From Blastocladiella emersonii ATCC 22665 (Eukaryota; Blastocladiomycota; Blastocladiomycetes; Blastocladiales; Blastocladiaceae), in NCBI GenBank assembly GCA_025594325.1, contig JANHCV010000001.1, positions 4,092,001 to 4,156,000 of the forward strand: a DNA stretch of 64,000 nt, given 5' to 3'. The translations under genes and the position numbers were made by a program. This document shows positions 32,920 through 43,140 of this stretch, one piece after another (within the stretch, counting starts at the first letter, position 1; each line of letters starts with the position of its first letter). Under the pieces are notes generated by a model. The model had not been told where the DNA came from, did not search any database, and saw only the letters and a list, made by a program, of their open reading frames with translations.

Positions 32920-33425
32920 GGTGGTAGAGTGGCGAAGTGCGTGGAGGGTATGCGCGGCGAGGTATCTATGGAGAGAAGTCGAGGATGCCGCGAGGTATGT
33001 CTATCACGCGCCGGCGCCGTCTATCGAGTGGCCGTCTACTGGTCGTGTATGCGGTGCGGGGAGCGCGAGGTGGTGGAGGAGCGGGCCTCGCTTTTATACC
33101 GGCGCGTCCGCGAGCGAGCGGGGGCCGACGCGCGCGGCGACGCGTCGCGCCACACGGCCGCCGGTCTGTCTCCCGCCCCACGCGCGAGTCACGCCGTTTC
33201 CGGCCGCGACCCCTGTCTCGCGGCTGCCGCAATCGCGCGCTTCTCGCGCCCTATCACGCCTCGCGCGCTCACGGAAAGAAGGGAGAAGAAGCAGAAGACG
33301 GGGTGCTTGTTACTTGCCTCCTCGCGCAACCATCGCAACGACGCCGACGAGCGGGGAGTGGAGGGGAGGATCGACAACGACGAAGGGGGACACACAACAC
33401 CACCATCGGCGACGCGCGGCTGAAC
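32920..33425. promoter_or_regulatory. Intergenic region upstream of the FTILP-repeat gene
   Basis: A 506-bp gap between two same-strand paralogues, with no gene seen. On the minus strand GGTATAAAAG at 33091-33100 is a good TATA box, about 175 bp upstream of the ATG. Confidence 0.45.
33091..33100 (-). promoter_or_regulatory. TATA box of the FTILP-repeat gene
   Basis: GGTATAAAAG on the minus strand, about 175 bp before the ATG at 32919. Confidence 0.5.
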
Positions 33426-34244
33426 TTAGAAGAAGAGCGAGACGAGGTCGGGGACAATGTCCGGGTTGGCGGCCGCGTTGGCAAACGTCGGGGTCGCGCC
33501 GGCCGTCGCCGTCGCCGTGGCGGTCGCGGTGCGGGCGGGCGCGGGCTTCGGGACGGCGAACTTGCACTCGTCGGCAATGGCCTGGGTGAAGCCGGTCGTG
33601 TTGGTCATGACGCTGTAGTAGACGATGGGCTGCTCGCCGAGCACGGCCACGTTGCGCCAGTACACCTTGTTGGCGTCGGTGCACAGCACGCGCTTGCGCT
33701 CGGCCGCGTCCTCGGGGACGCCGGTCCACTGCCACGTCGCCCAGTCCATGTGCGAGAAGTAGGTCTGCTCGAGCGCCGTCTGCTTGGACTCGCCGTTGCC
33801 GGGCACGCTGCACGCGTCGGCGGCGGCCGCCGCGTTGCCCCACGACTTGTACACGACCGTCTGCCCGAACCCGCCGTCGAGGTCCTGCGTGCACGCGTCG
33901 GCGAGCTGCTTGGCCGCCGCCACCGTGGCGTTGAAGCACTCGGGCTGCTCGGGCGCGCCGGGCGCCACCACGCCGCGGCACACCTGGCTCGGCGTCGAGA
34001 AGAAGAGGGCCACCTCGGGGAAGCACTTGCGGATAGTCGGGTTGGCGTCGACCGACTTGGCCGCGGCAGCGCACACCGGGTTGGCGAGCACCGCGTCGTT
34101 CAGGTTGCCCGAGAAGGTGTTGGTGAACTCGGCCACCTTGGCGCCGCCCGTCGGGGCCGCGGCGGGCGAGTCGACGGGCACGGCGCCCGCCGAGAGCGCG
34201 GCGAGGAGGACGGTGGCGATGGTCACGAGGGTAAGCTTGGTCAT
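33426..34244 (-). CDS. Secreted 8-Cys-domain protein, 272 aa (paralogue of the 553-aa protein)
   Basis: Not recognised. A single frame starts with a clean signal peptide (MTKLTLVTIATVLLAALSAG). The mature part holds the same eight-cysteine domain as the adjacent 553-aa protein: Cys-x15-Cys-Phe, then Cys-x13-Cys-Phe-x13-Cys, QTVVYKSWGNAAAA, RVLCTDANKVYW and DECKFAVP. Asn-x-Thr sites (FNAT, TNTT) suggest N-glycosylation. A short Thr/Ala-rich tail follows, and the C-terminal end is only weakly hydrophobic. The two genes are head-to-tail on the same strand, so tandem duplication is the simple explanation; this copy lacks the mucin-like FTILP region. Function is unknown. Confidence 0.78.
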   Translation of the reverse strand: MTKLTLVTIATVLLAALSAGAVPVDSPAAAPTGGAKVAEFTNTFSGNLNDAVLANPVCAAAAKSVDANPTIRKCFPEVALFFSTPSQVCRGVVAPGAPEQPECFNATVAAAKQLADACTQDLDGGFGQTVVYKSWGNAAAAADACSVPGNGESKQTALEQTYFSHMDWATWQWTGVPEDAAERKRVLCTDANKVYWRNVAVLGEQPIVYYSVMTNTTGFTQAIADECKFAVPKPAPARTATATATATAGATPTFANAAANPDIVPDLVSLFF

Positions 34245-34790
34245 GGTGTGTATGGTGTCTTGTTACCTACGGATTGTGAGGGAGGAGGGACAGGCGATGA
34301 GAGGTCAGGGACCGCGTTTGACGATGGACCGAGGTCGGCGCCGCGTACAGCGTTTTGCGTCTCAGTCTATGTCGAGTGTATGTGATGAGCGCTAGCGCTG
34401 CCGATGCTGGCCCTGCCAAGCGATGTAAGACGTTGCGTAGCGAGTTAGGGAGGGGAGAGAGAGAGGCGCCGGCGCGCGTGCGCGATTTCGAAGCGGTCGC
34501 GCTCCCTGGCGCCTCTTCATGCACTGTGAGGCTGGGGTGGCGCCGCGCTCACCTGACCCTGAGGGTCGGTGTTCCGGTGACTCCGATATGCATTCAACTG
34601 CGAAAATACGTGGAGGACGAGGGAAAATAATATGATTTTCGTTCAAATGATCGACAATGACAAAAGACGCGTGAATATGACGCGTTTTCCGTCGACTTGC
34701 GAGAAAACGGCACCCATCAACGCCCCATCACAACGACGCGAGATGGAACCGACGTTGACGACCCGTCGAGCAAGTCGAATGCAGCCAACA
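34245..34790. other. Intergenic, no gene recognised
   Basis: No gene is recognised. This stretch is less GC-rich than its surroundings and contains the 3' flank of the broken small membrane-protein gene and the upstream region of the 272-aa secreted protein. No TATA box is seen. Confidence 0.4.
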
Positions 34791-35308
34791 TCAAGCATGC
34801 ATCTTTGCCGCCGACGCGCACTCCGAGCAGTAATTGGGAGGAGGAGTGGCCGGGAGGACTGCAGGGAAGTCGTGGCCGCCCACGACGGACACGGGTCGAT
34901 TGCCGTGACAAGGACGTCAGTCGTGATCTGCAGAGTGTAGCCGAAAACTACGACGAACAGCATGAGCATCCAGGTGCCTTCGTTCGAGGCAGCAAGGTAC
35001 ATCACGCCGAGCGCAAGCAAACAGCCGGCAAAGAGAACGCCAAGCGCGATGTGCTCAATCAGCCGCGAGTCTCGAATCGGTCCCGTTGCACGTAGGAGAT
35101 GTTTGGCCGGCTTCCCAGGAAATACGACGACGGCGCCCAGCGAACGCGTTACCTTGGGAGGGATCCGAGCCGTGAGTTGATGCATGCGAAGCACGAGCCG
35201 TTCGGCAACGCCAAGCTCGTTGCTGTCGAGCACACCGCTCTGGATTACGAGTTGATGTACAAAGTCCGGCATGGTCGTTGCACGCGGTTGCTTGGGAGGA
35301 AAGAGCAT
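34791..35308 (-). pseudogene. Small two-TM protein with CxxC...CxxC end, frameshifted copy
   Basis: Not recognised as a known family. The frame from ATG 35308 (or 35272) encodes FPGKPAKHLLRATGPIRD, two hydrophobic segments and DPCPSW, after which the frame runs into unrelated sequence to 34643. Compared with the paralogue at 35845-36216, one base is missing near 34881, where the paralogue reads DPCPSCGGHDFPA. Downstream in the next frame, the matching GGHDFPA... and YCSEC continue to a TGA at 34791. Either this is a recent pseudogene or the assembly has a single-base error. An intact protein would end in a zinc-ribbon-like CxxC...CxxC element. The N-terminal 60 residues have no counterpart I can align in the paralogue. 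Confidence 0.6.
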
Positions 35309-35844
35309 GAGCAGGCGGCGTCAATTAAGGTGCCGCAAGAGCGAGGACGGCCAGCGCTCGCTTCGCTCCGCTCTAGAGGCTGATGCTCACCTACGACTTG
35401 TTTGGACCACCTAAAAACGTGACCTTCAACCGTGTGCAATTTGCACGAGAGCTCCGAGGCGCCAAATCAACCCGATTAGCGAGATCCCGCCTTTGAAGTC
35501 CAGCCATCATTCCAAGGATCACGCGGTCAAGAGCACTGAGGCGTCACAGCTCGGGCAGCGAAGAGCCTTGAACAACTCTTCTCTGCGGTTAAAGTTGGAA
35601 CACGGGGGAAGTTGGAACACGGGGGAAGTTGCGAGGTGCTGTTGTTGCAATCAGAGCGCGGGAGCGCGGGTGCACTGCGACAGCAGCCTCGCAGCCGCGC
35701 ATTTCACGCTGAAGTCACTGGGGCAGGTGTGCGACCCGTGCATATCCCAGCGATTTCTATCCTGACATTTCCTCATGTTTGTGAGCGGATTATGTATCAG
35801 TTGACAACGGAAACAAGTCGTTGATGCGCAAAAACAGGTCGCCA
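35309..35844. other. Intergenic, with one tandem duplication
   Basis: No gene seen. A 17-bp unit is directly duplicated at 35594-35627. The base composition is more AT-rich than in neighbouring genes. Confidence 0.4.
35594..35627. repeat. 17-bp perfect tandem duplication
   Basis: GTTGGAACACGGGGGAA occurs twice in a row (35594-35610 and 35611-35627), followed by GTT, the start of a third copy. Confidence 0.9.
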
Positions 35845-36216
35845 TCAAACATCCATCACGGACAACGAGCCAGCCTTCGCCAGCGTGCACTCTGAGCAAA
35901 AGTTGGGCCCTGGGGGAACTGGGCCTATCGCTGGAAAGTCGTGGCCACCGCACGACGGGCACGGGTCCAGGACAACGGCAATCAAGTCTGCGGAGGCCTG
36001 CCAGCTATACATGCTGGCAACCATGAAAGCGAACATCGCCCAGCCGCCCGCGTTCACGCACGACGGATTGGTGAACGCGGCCAAATACAGGGTAACAAGT
36101 GCGCTGAAAACCCCCGTAACAAAGAAAGCAAGCTCGAGACTTGCGGCCTTGCCCGGATCGCGGATGGGACCCGTCATGCGCTGGACAAACTTGGTCGGAT
36201 TTCCTGGAAGGCGCAA
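35845..36216 (-). CDS. Small two-TM protein with zinc-ribbon-like C-terminus (5' end uncertain)
   Basis: Not recognised. The frame encodes a short basic segment containing TGPIRD, two hydrophobic helices (roughly residues 27-50 and 58-85) and a C-terminal DPCPSCGGHDF...FCSEC, two CxxC pairs that could bind zinc. It is a clear paralogue of the broken copy at 34791-35308. The first Met (36216) probably lies inside the protein: codons upstream (AFETLLR...) still align with the paralogue, but a stop precedes them just after a TAG that could be a splice acceptor. A 5' exon upstream, perhaps starting at an ATG near 36480, is possible but not proven. Confidence 0.5.
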   Translation of the reverse strand: MRLPGNPTKFVQRMTGPIRDPGKAASLELAFFVTGVFSALVTLYLAAFTNPSCVNAGGWAMFAFMVASMYSWQASADLIAVVLDPCPSCGGHDFPAIGPVPPGPNFCSECTLAKAGSLSVMDV

Positions 36217-37111
36217 AAGGGTTTCAAACGCCTACCAGAACTGGGGTTGACGCTCGCGCACAACGCATCCAGCGATAGCCGTCAGGCGAGATTCGCCGAA
36301 GTTGGACGAGCGCAACGGATCTGAGCCAGGACGGGCAGTACGCTTGTCTTTGTTGATTGCGGCAGCGAGACATACGCTCGAATTCGGCAGCTAGTCGGAG
36401 GGCGGAGAGTGAGCTTGCTGCCAAAGCGGCTGGCGAGGAAGTTGACGCGCACTTTGCTCGTTTCGTCAATGGGCTTGGGCGACATTGCCGGGAAGCTTAA
36501 GCTTGAGAGAGAGCGAAGCTGCGTCTGCGCAAGGGGAAGTACGACCAATGCATTCAAGCAGCTGCGAGAGCGTGAACGGAAGTCGGCTGTCGCGGCCAGG
36601 TCCGCCTCGGCTGCGCCCTCACACCAGCCTCGGGTGGAGTGCATTTATGCACCGGACAGACTGTAAACCGATCCGACTCATACATATAGAAGCTACCGTG
36701 CCATGCTGACGGCGACGGTGATGAAAAGCAAGAAGTACAGGTTCGCCCTGCTCGCGCTTGGCCTCAGGCAACCGCCGACTTTCATGTGATTCCATCGACG
36801 CGACAGCGTCCCTCAAGCGATTACATGGTGTCTGTCATTCATGTTGCGCGGACTTTGGTTGACGTGCGCTCGATCTCGTCGCCTCGTGGAGCAGGTCGAG
36901 AAGGGGCAGCGCACGCGCGTCCCGCGCCCGTGGTGCTCACCGCGCACACGCAGGACTCCGTTCACCTGTTCCGCTTTCTCGATGCTCGGCAAGAGAGGCC
37001 AACGGTCAGCGATCAGAGAGGCGAACGAGAGGTTGTATATGAAGTAGACTTGTGATACAGAGGCGGTAGAAGAGCAACATCAGCGACGGGAGGAACACGC
37101 GCCGAGCGCGC
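36217..37111. other. Gene-poor stretch, possible 5' exon of the small membrane protein
   Basis: No complete gene recognised. A minus-strand frame near 36365-36480 (start MSPKPIDETSKV) followed by GTATGT could be the first exon of the small two-TM protein, but I could not find an acceptor in the right phase. The rest holds nothing I can support. Confidence 0.3.
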
Positions 37112-39011
37112 TTACATGCGCTCGAGGGCGCGGAGGCCGAGCAACCGGAGCGCGTTGCCGAGGACGACGCGGGCCGAGCGGTACATGTAGAGGCGGGCCT
37201 GCTTGACGCCCTCCTCCTGGTTGAGGACGTAGAGCGAGTCGAGCGTGGACGAGACGGCGTGGCACAGCTTGAACAGGTACGTCACGACGTTGCAGGGCTC
37301 GAAGCCGTTGGCGGGGATGGTGCGGACCACGTCGGGGAACTGGGCAATGATGTTGATGAGGTTCTGCGCCGCGGGCTCCGAGAGCAGCGAGAAGTCGACG
37401 TCGGCGATGGGCGCGGCGTCGCCGGCCTTGCGCTCAATCGAGCACAGACGCGCGTGCGCGTACTGCAGGTACGGTCCGGTGTCGCCCTCGAACGAGAACA
37501 TGCGGTCCCACGAGAAGTCGTAGTCCTTGACGCGGCGGGCGGCCATGTCCTGGATGACAATGGCCGAGAGGCCGACGAGGTCGGCGACGGCCTCGGGGTC
37601 GGGGATCTGGTCGTACTTGGCCTTGTTGTTCTTCATCTGCTCGAGCATCACCTCCTGGGTGTTGTTGAGCATGTCCTCGAGGAAGACGGCGGTGCCCTTG
37701 CGCGTCGACATGCCGTTGACCATGCCGAAGTTGATGTGGGTGCACTGCTTGGCCCACTCGTAGCCCATGAGGTTCAGGATCTTGAACAACTGGCGGAAGT
37801 GCAGGTCCTGCTGCGCGCCGACCACATAGTACATCTGGTCAAACTCGTACTCGTCCTTGCGGGCCTTGGCGGCGCCAATGTCGCGCGTGATGTACAGGGT
37901 GGTGCCGTCCGACTTCTGGACAACGACGACGCCGAGCTTGTCCTTCTTGAGGTCAATGATCTGGGCCTCCTGGTCGAGCTGCAGGATGTTCTTCTCCTTG
38001 AGGACCTTGAGGGCGTCGTCCATCTCGGTCGAGACCTGCGACTCGCCCGAGTACACGTCGAACTCGACGCCGAGGCGGGCGTAGATGTCCTTGTACTTGA
38101 CAATGGACAGGTCGCGGAACCGCTGCCAGAGGGCGAGGGCCTCGGCGTCGCCGTCCTCCATCTTCTTGAAGTAGGCGCGGGCCTCGTCATGGACCGCCGA
38201 GTCGGCCTCGGCGTCCTTGTTGATCTGGACGTAGACGTCAAACAGGTGGCGGATCGGGTCGGCCTTGAGCTTGGTCTCGTCGCCGTGGCGGGCGAAGCCG
38301 ACGGCGAGCAGGCCGTACTGCTTGCCCCAGTCGCCGAGGTAGTTGATGGCCTTGGTGTCCCAGCCGTTGGCCTTGAGCACGTTGCGGGTGAAGTTGCCGA
38401 TGATGGTGGAGCGCAGGTGGCCGGCGTGGAACGGCTTGGCGATGTTGGGCGACGAAAACTCGACCACGGCGCGCTTGCCCTTGCCCGAGGCGTTGGTGCC
38501 GTACTGGGTGCCAGCGGCGTCGACCTGGGCCAGCGTCAGGCCGCGCAGGACCGCGTGGTTGATCTTGAAGTTCATGAAGGGCCCCGAGCCAAACGCGGCC
38601 GTCACAAACTCGTTGGGCACAAACTTGCCCGTGATGTCGGCCGTCAGCTGGACCGGGTTGCCCTTGATGCGCAGGCGCGGCGTCGGGATCGCAAAGTCGG
38701 CGAGGTCGGCCTGCTTGGGCGCCTCGAGCGCAGCGAACACGATCTCGGCCGAGGCGCCCGACAGCGCGGCCACCTGCTCGGTGATGATGAGCTTGAACAG
38801 GTCGAGGATGTTGGACTCGGGGAACGCGCCTAGGTACGTGTGCGGGGGATGGTGATCAGAGAGATAGGCCGAGATAACACGGCAGATAACAACAGCGAGG
38901 CCGGACGGACGTACCGGCGACCTTGGGCAGCGAGTCGACGGGGATGGCGGCGACGGCCTTGCCCTCGAGGGACAGCTTGGCCAGCGAGGCGAGCGCTTCG
39001 TTGATTGACAT
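37112..39011 (-). CDS. Arginyl-tRNA synthetase, 604 aa (from the conserved Met)
   Basis: Class I synthetase that charges tRNA-Arg. Exons 39011-38915 and 38829-37112; donor GTACGT, intron 85 bp. Visible parts: the N-terminal Arg-specific region, the HIGH-type signature in SSPNIAKPFHAGHLRST, the NYLGDWGKQYGLL block, the MSTRKGT loop replacing KMSKS, and a C-terminal helical anticodon-binding domain (AHARLCSIERK, then HAVSSTLDSLYVLNQE). It resembles the eukaryotic cytosolic/yeast RRS1-MSR1 type. The same frame extends 139 codons upstream with presequence-like sequence, so a longer mitochondrial form is plausible (see the 39012-39428 entry). Confidence 0.93.
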
Positions 39012-39428
39012 GGCGGCGGTGGTGGTAGTGGTTGGCGGGTCCACGGCGGAGGAGAGAGCGAACGACGAGGTGAAGGTGCGGCGGAGGGGGCGCCCAACGG
39101 AGGAGGGGAGAAGAAAAGCGGTTGGCGACCGAGTCACGCGGCCCGTGATGCGCGCGGCGGGGCCCGTTGCCGCCCTCGCCGCCGCCGCGAACGTTGCTGT
39201 TGATGGCCGCCCCCACCACGTCTCTGACGCGGACTCACGCGACATGTAACTCACGGCAGCCGCGGGACTGGCATGGAGCGCGCGGTGGTGGTGGCGTGGC
39301 GGGACGCCCGCGGGTCTTGCGGCGGCGGCGGTGGCGGCGATGAGTCGGCCGCCGTGCGTGAGCGACGCGTGCGAGACGCGCCCGCGCAGCGCGAGCGCGG
39401 CGGCGCTCCGGGATGCGATGCAATGCAT
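39012..39428 (-). other. In-frame N-terminal extension of ArgRS, possible mitochondrial presequence
   Basis: From an ATG at 39428 the frame is open without a stop into the conserved ArgRS start at 39011. The 139 residues are rich in Ala, Arg, Ser and Thr and nearly lack acidic residues in the first 60 (MHCIASRSAAALALRGRVSH). RRTFTSS near the end resembles a matrix-protease site. It may encode the mitochondrial isoform, or be a 5' leader that is open by chance in GC-rich DNA. Confidence 0.5.
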
Positions 39429-39653
39429 GGACTGATGGGCGCGGGTCGCTGTCCGCCTGGGGTGGTCGGAGGAGCCGGTCTCACCTCGCCGTCGCCGCCG
39501 CTTTCGTCGGAAGAGTTGAGCAATGGAACACTCCCAGATGTTATCACGTATGCCGGGGGCAGCGCCGCTGCGGCGGACCCCGAGGAATCAACACAAAACC
39601 GTATGAACAAAAACTTGTGGCTGCGCGCGGTCGTCCAGTCCGCGCCGCGCCGC

Positions 39654-41561
39654 TCAGGCCATCCACAGGTCGACGTCGCCGTGGAGCGAGACCAGCTCGA
39701 GCCGCTCGCTGGCCGCGGCCACCGGTGCCGCCGCCGACTCCGACTTGGCCGCGACCGCGGGCCGCGCGCCGATCCGCCCGCGCTGCTCCGTCTCGGCGGC
39801 GACCGTCCAGTCGGCACGCGCGAGCCGGGCGGCCGCGCGGTCCGTGAAGGGCACCAGGACGACGCGCGACCGCGGCGCGCGCAGCGTGAGGTCGAGCGCC
39901 GTCGGCTTGAGCGGGGTCAGGGACGGGACCGCGTCAGCGCCAACATCCTCATCTTCGCGATCGAGCGCCGACGCGTCGACGCCAACGTGCACCGTGCCCG
40001 CGACCGCCGTGACCGCGACAGTGCGCGGCCCCTCACGGTGGCCGAGGACCAGCCGGTCGATGCGCACGGGGCCCGCGACGGCCTGCACGCGCACGTCGCC
40101 CGACGTGGCCGCGATCCCCGCGACAGTGACCGCCGACCCGGCCGTGACGCGCACGCCGCGCGGGATCGCGTCGAGGACCGTGCGCACCGCCACGCTGCCG
40201 GACCGCGTCGTCAGGGCGAGGTCCGCGAGCGCCGGCGCCGAGTGGACCACCATGTGCAGCGCGCCGTCGGGTGCCGTGGCCGCGTCGTGCGGCTGCAGCG
40301 CGGGGCGGGTCTGGTCGTCGGAGGGGACCGCGGCGAACAGGATTGGCGCGGGCGTGCCCGGGCGCTCCTCGTCAATGGCGAGCGACAGGCCCGGGGACGC
40401 AGGCACCGCGAGCATCCAGTGCGGCGCCGAGCACGCGATCGCGGGACACGTCGCCGCGTCGTCGGTCGCGTTGGCGGCGGGAGCGCCCAGCACGGCGGCG
40501 CGGTGCAGCTTGACGACGACGTGCGACCCCGAGTGCTGCAGGTCGACGTCGACAACGGCCGCGGCCACGGCGCCCGACGCGTCCGTGCACGTCGCCGTGA
40601 CGCTCGCGACGGCGATCCCGCGCGGCGCCTGGTGCAGGTGGATCGTACCCGGCCCCTGCGCCGTGACGCGCAGGTGCGCCAGACCCTGCACGGCCACGGG
40701 CACCTGGTCGGGCCAGCTCGGGCGCGGGGTCAGGCACCGCTGCGGCGCGCCCGGGTGCCACGGCGACGTGGGCGCGCGCATGATGCGGGCCGTGAGCTAT
40801 AGGGAATGGATGTTAGTCGCTGCAACTTGAGCCCGAGTTGACTGGGAGAGGGAGCGTACCAGGACGAACAGCGTCGCGAGAACCGCGGCGCCGAGGAGGA
40901 GCAGGACGAGGACGCCGATCACGGCGATACAGCACTGCGTGCCGCGGGCCAGCCGCGACGCGAGCGAGTTGTCGTGCCCGCCGCTGCCGCCGCGCACGGC
41001 GCCGTCATCGTCGGGCTTGTAGTACGGGAATGCGCCAGCAGCCGCGTCAGGGACGACGAGCAGGCGGTGCTGCGGGAGGAGCGGGGACCGCTCGCCCACC
41101 ACGATCGTGCTGTCGCGCGAAGATCCAAGGACTTTGGCGACGCGTCCGCGCACCGCGTCGCGCCACCGTGCCAGGCGGGATGGCGGCTGTGCGGGCTCGT
41201 CGAGGTCCGGGATCAGGTCGGCGAGCGACGCGTACGACCCGGGCGTCGTTGGCGAGGCCGGGACGAGGAGCGGGGTCGTCGACGCTGCCGCGGCGGTGAC
41301 GCCGGACGAGGGCGTCGACGCGAGCGCGGCCGGGTGGGCGAGCCCGCGGTCGACGGCGGCGGCCGACGTGGGGGTCCGGGGCAGCTCGAGGTCGCTCATG
41401 TTGATCGCGGTGTCGATGGAGCGAGGGCGGCGCGGCGGCGACGAGGGTGAAGGCGGGAGCGCGAATCCGGACACGACGGCGGGAGGAGCGGCCGTGGGAC
41501 CCGCGGCTGCTGGCGGTGCCGTTGCAGGCACAAACGCCGCGTGATGCATCAGGATCGACAT
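39654..41561 (-). CDS. Single-pass membrane protein with DUF4097-type beta-solenoid ectodomain, 614 aa
   Basis: Two exons (41561-40860, 40796-39654) with a GTACGC donor and phase-0 junction. Residues 1-205 are Pro/Ser/Ala-rich and probably cytosolic. A strong hydrophobic helix follows at about 211-236, starting with two cysteines that could be palmitoylated. The rest (about 240-614) is short beta-strand repeats alternating Val/Ala with Gly/Asp turns (for example SGSVAVRTV, SGDVRVQAVAGPVRI, AGTVHVGVDAS), typical of DUF4097/adhesin-like right-handed beta structures. No signal peptide is present, so a type II surface topology is likely. The function is unknown; an adhesin-like or wall-associated role is inferred. 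Confidence 0.75.
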
Positions 41562-42627
41562 GGGCCGTGCGTGGGAACGAGGAGGAGAGAGGTCGGGCTC
41601 GGGCGCGCGCGGGAGCGATGGTCGCCGATCCGCGTGGGTTCTGGGGCCCTAGGAGCGAGATGACGGCGATACGGCTAAGGGAACCGCACACGGTGTCGTC
41701 GCGTTAGATGAGGATTAAGAGGATGAGACGGAAGCAGCGGATCAGATCACGTACCGGAATCGGGGTCGCAGAGAGCGCGATCCGAAGGCGACGGCAGCGG
41801 TGGAGGTTGGAGGAGAGCGACGGATGCCGACGACGGGGGCCCGCGGACCCTTTATACCTGCGGGACTCGGGCAGTCCGAGCGGACGAGGTCGCGGCAGCA
41901 CAGGCCCATCCAATCGAGCGCGGTTTGATTAGACCGGGCGGCCGGGCGGTCCTCATGGGGTCGTGCGGTTTGCACACGGCGCTCGCGGGTCACCGCTGGG
42001 GAGGTGGAAGGGGGGAGCGGAACGTGCCCGCGGCCGCGCACGCGTGGGCCCACTCGGTGCGGTTTCAAGCCTTAAATCCATTTTCCATTGCGCTTCCCCG
42101 AGCGCACCAGTTGTGCCTCGGAGCGCGTCGAGCTGGTCGCTCCGTCCACGGCGACGGCAGCGACCACGACGAGGTCCCAAGCGGGGCTCCTGCGCGCGAG
42201 CACCCGCTGAGAAGCAGCAGTCGGGCGATCCCGGCCGAGGTCGAGGGATGATGTCGGCGGCGGCAAGATTCATTCGACACGAAATTGGCCGCGGACGCCC
42301 GCGGCGGTCATGCCCTGGGCGAGGGCGGCGGTGGCGGCGGGCGTCTGGGCGTCGACGATGATGAGCGACGGGCCGTGTTTCAAGCGTTGGGACGCGTTGC
42401 GCCTCACCTGCGGCGTGAATGCCGGCGGTGCGTGACGTTACATGAGGTTCCATGGATGACGACGGCGACGTCGATGACCAAGCAAGAGAAGCAGCGCGAA
42501 GGGCTCGGACGAGAGCTGCGCCACGGCGACTGACTGTTCACTGAGTCAGCAGCGCGACGCGACCTTCAAAACCGCGACGCCCCGCTCCTCCCCGCGACCG
42601 CTCACCATCTACAACCAACGGACAACC
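41562..42627. promoter_or_regulatory. Divergent promoter region, 614-aa membrane protein / AN1 protein
   Basis: A 1066-bp gap with no gene recognised. A minus-strand TATAAA lies at 41850-41855, about 290 bp before the 41561 start, and one TGCGCCAC octamer is at about 42517-42524, about 100 bp upstream of the AN1 gene. Confidence 0.4.
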
Positions 42628-43140
42628 ATGGAGCTCTACCATCTCGGCAAGCACTGCGAGGTGCCCTCGTGCCACCAGCTCGACTACTTGCCCTTCCGCT
42701 GCACCCACTGCCAGCACACCTACTGCGCGGAGCACGCCAAGCCAGCGAGCCACGGCCCGCTCATGCCCGAGCACAAGTCGACGAGCGAGCCAGGATGCCC
42801 AGGAATGCTACTCGGTCTGCGTCCTGGCCGCGAACTCGCACCCGGCGTCACGGTCGCACCGAGTGCGCAACCCGCCCCCGCCGCTTCAGCTCCATCACCG
42901 TCAACGACACGAGGCTGCCCGCATCCCAAGTGCCGGACCAAGTCAGCAACGCGCGGGAAGCCACTGCTCGTCAAGTGCAACGGCTGCCAGACGTCCTACT
43001 GCATCCCGCACCGTCTGCCCGAGATCCACGCGTGCTCCAGCGCAGCGAGCAACGTGCCCGCGCGCATGCGGACAGGCGGGCCCGCCGGCCAGGCCGCGCT
43101 CGACCGCATGAAGCGCTCCGCGGAGCAGCGGGCACATTGA
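42628..43140 (+). CDS. Double AN1-type zinc-finger protein (ZFAND2/Cuz1-like), 170 aa
   Basis: A single exon with two AN1 fingers. The first (about residues 8-44) reads LGKHCEVPSCHQLDYLPFRCTHC, then YCAEH and a final His. The second (about residues 96-136) has CPHPKC, CNGC, YCIPH and HAC. The LGKHC...LDFLPF-like start is the hallmark of ZFAND2A/B and yeast Cuz1, which link Cdc48/p97 and the proteasome during proteotoxic stress such as arsenite. The linker is Pro/Ala-rich, and no ubiquitin-interacting motif is visible in the short C-terminal tail. So a Cuz1/ZFAND2A-like role is more likely than ZFAND2B. Confidence 0.88.
   Translation: MELYHLGKHCEVPSCHQLDYLPFRCTHCQHTYCAEHAKPASHGPLMPEHKSTSEPGCPGMLLGLRPGRELAPGVTVAPSAQPAPAASAPSPSTTRGCPHPKCRTKSATRGKPLLVKCNGCQTSYCIPHRLPEIHACSSAASNVPARMRTGGPAGQAALDRMKRSAEQRAH

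Noticed and set aside
31186-33423. A 745-codon Arg/Gly-rich plus-strand frame
   Set aside because: It is antisense to the 553-aa secreted protein and reaches into its promoter. No start context or domain.
34245-37111. Possible tRNA or small RNA genes in the gene-poor stretch
   Set aside because: I found no T-loop-like GGTTCRANNCC with a matching acceptor stem. Covariance-model scanning would be needed to exclude divergent RNAs.
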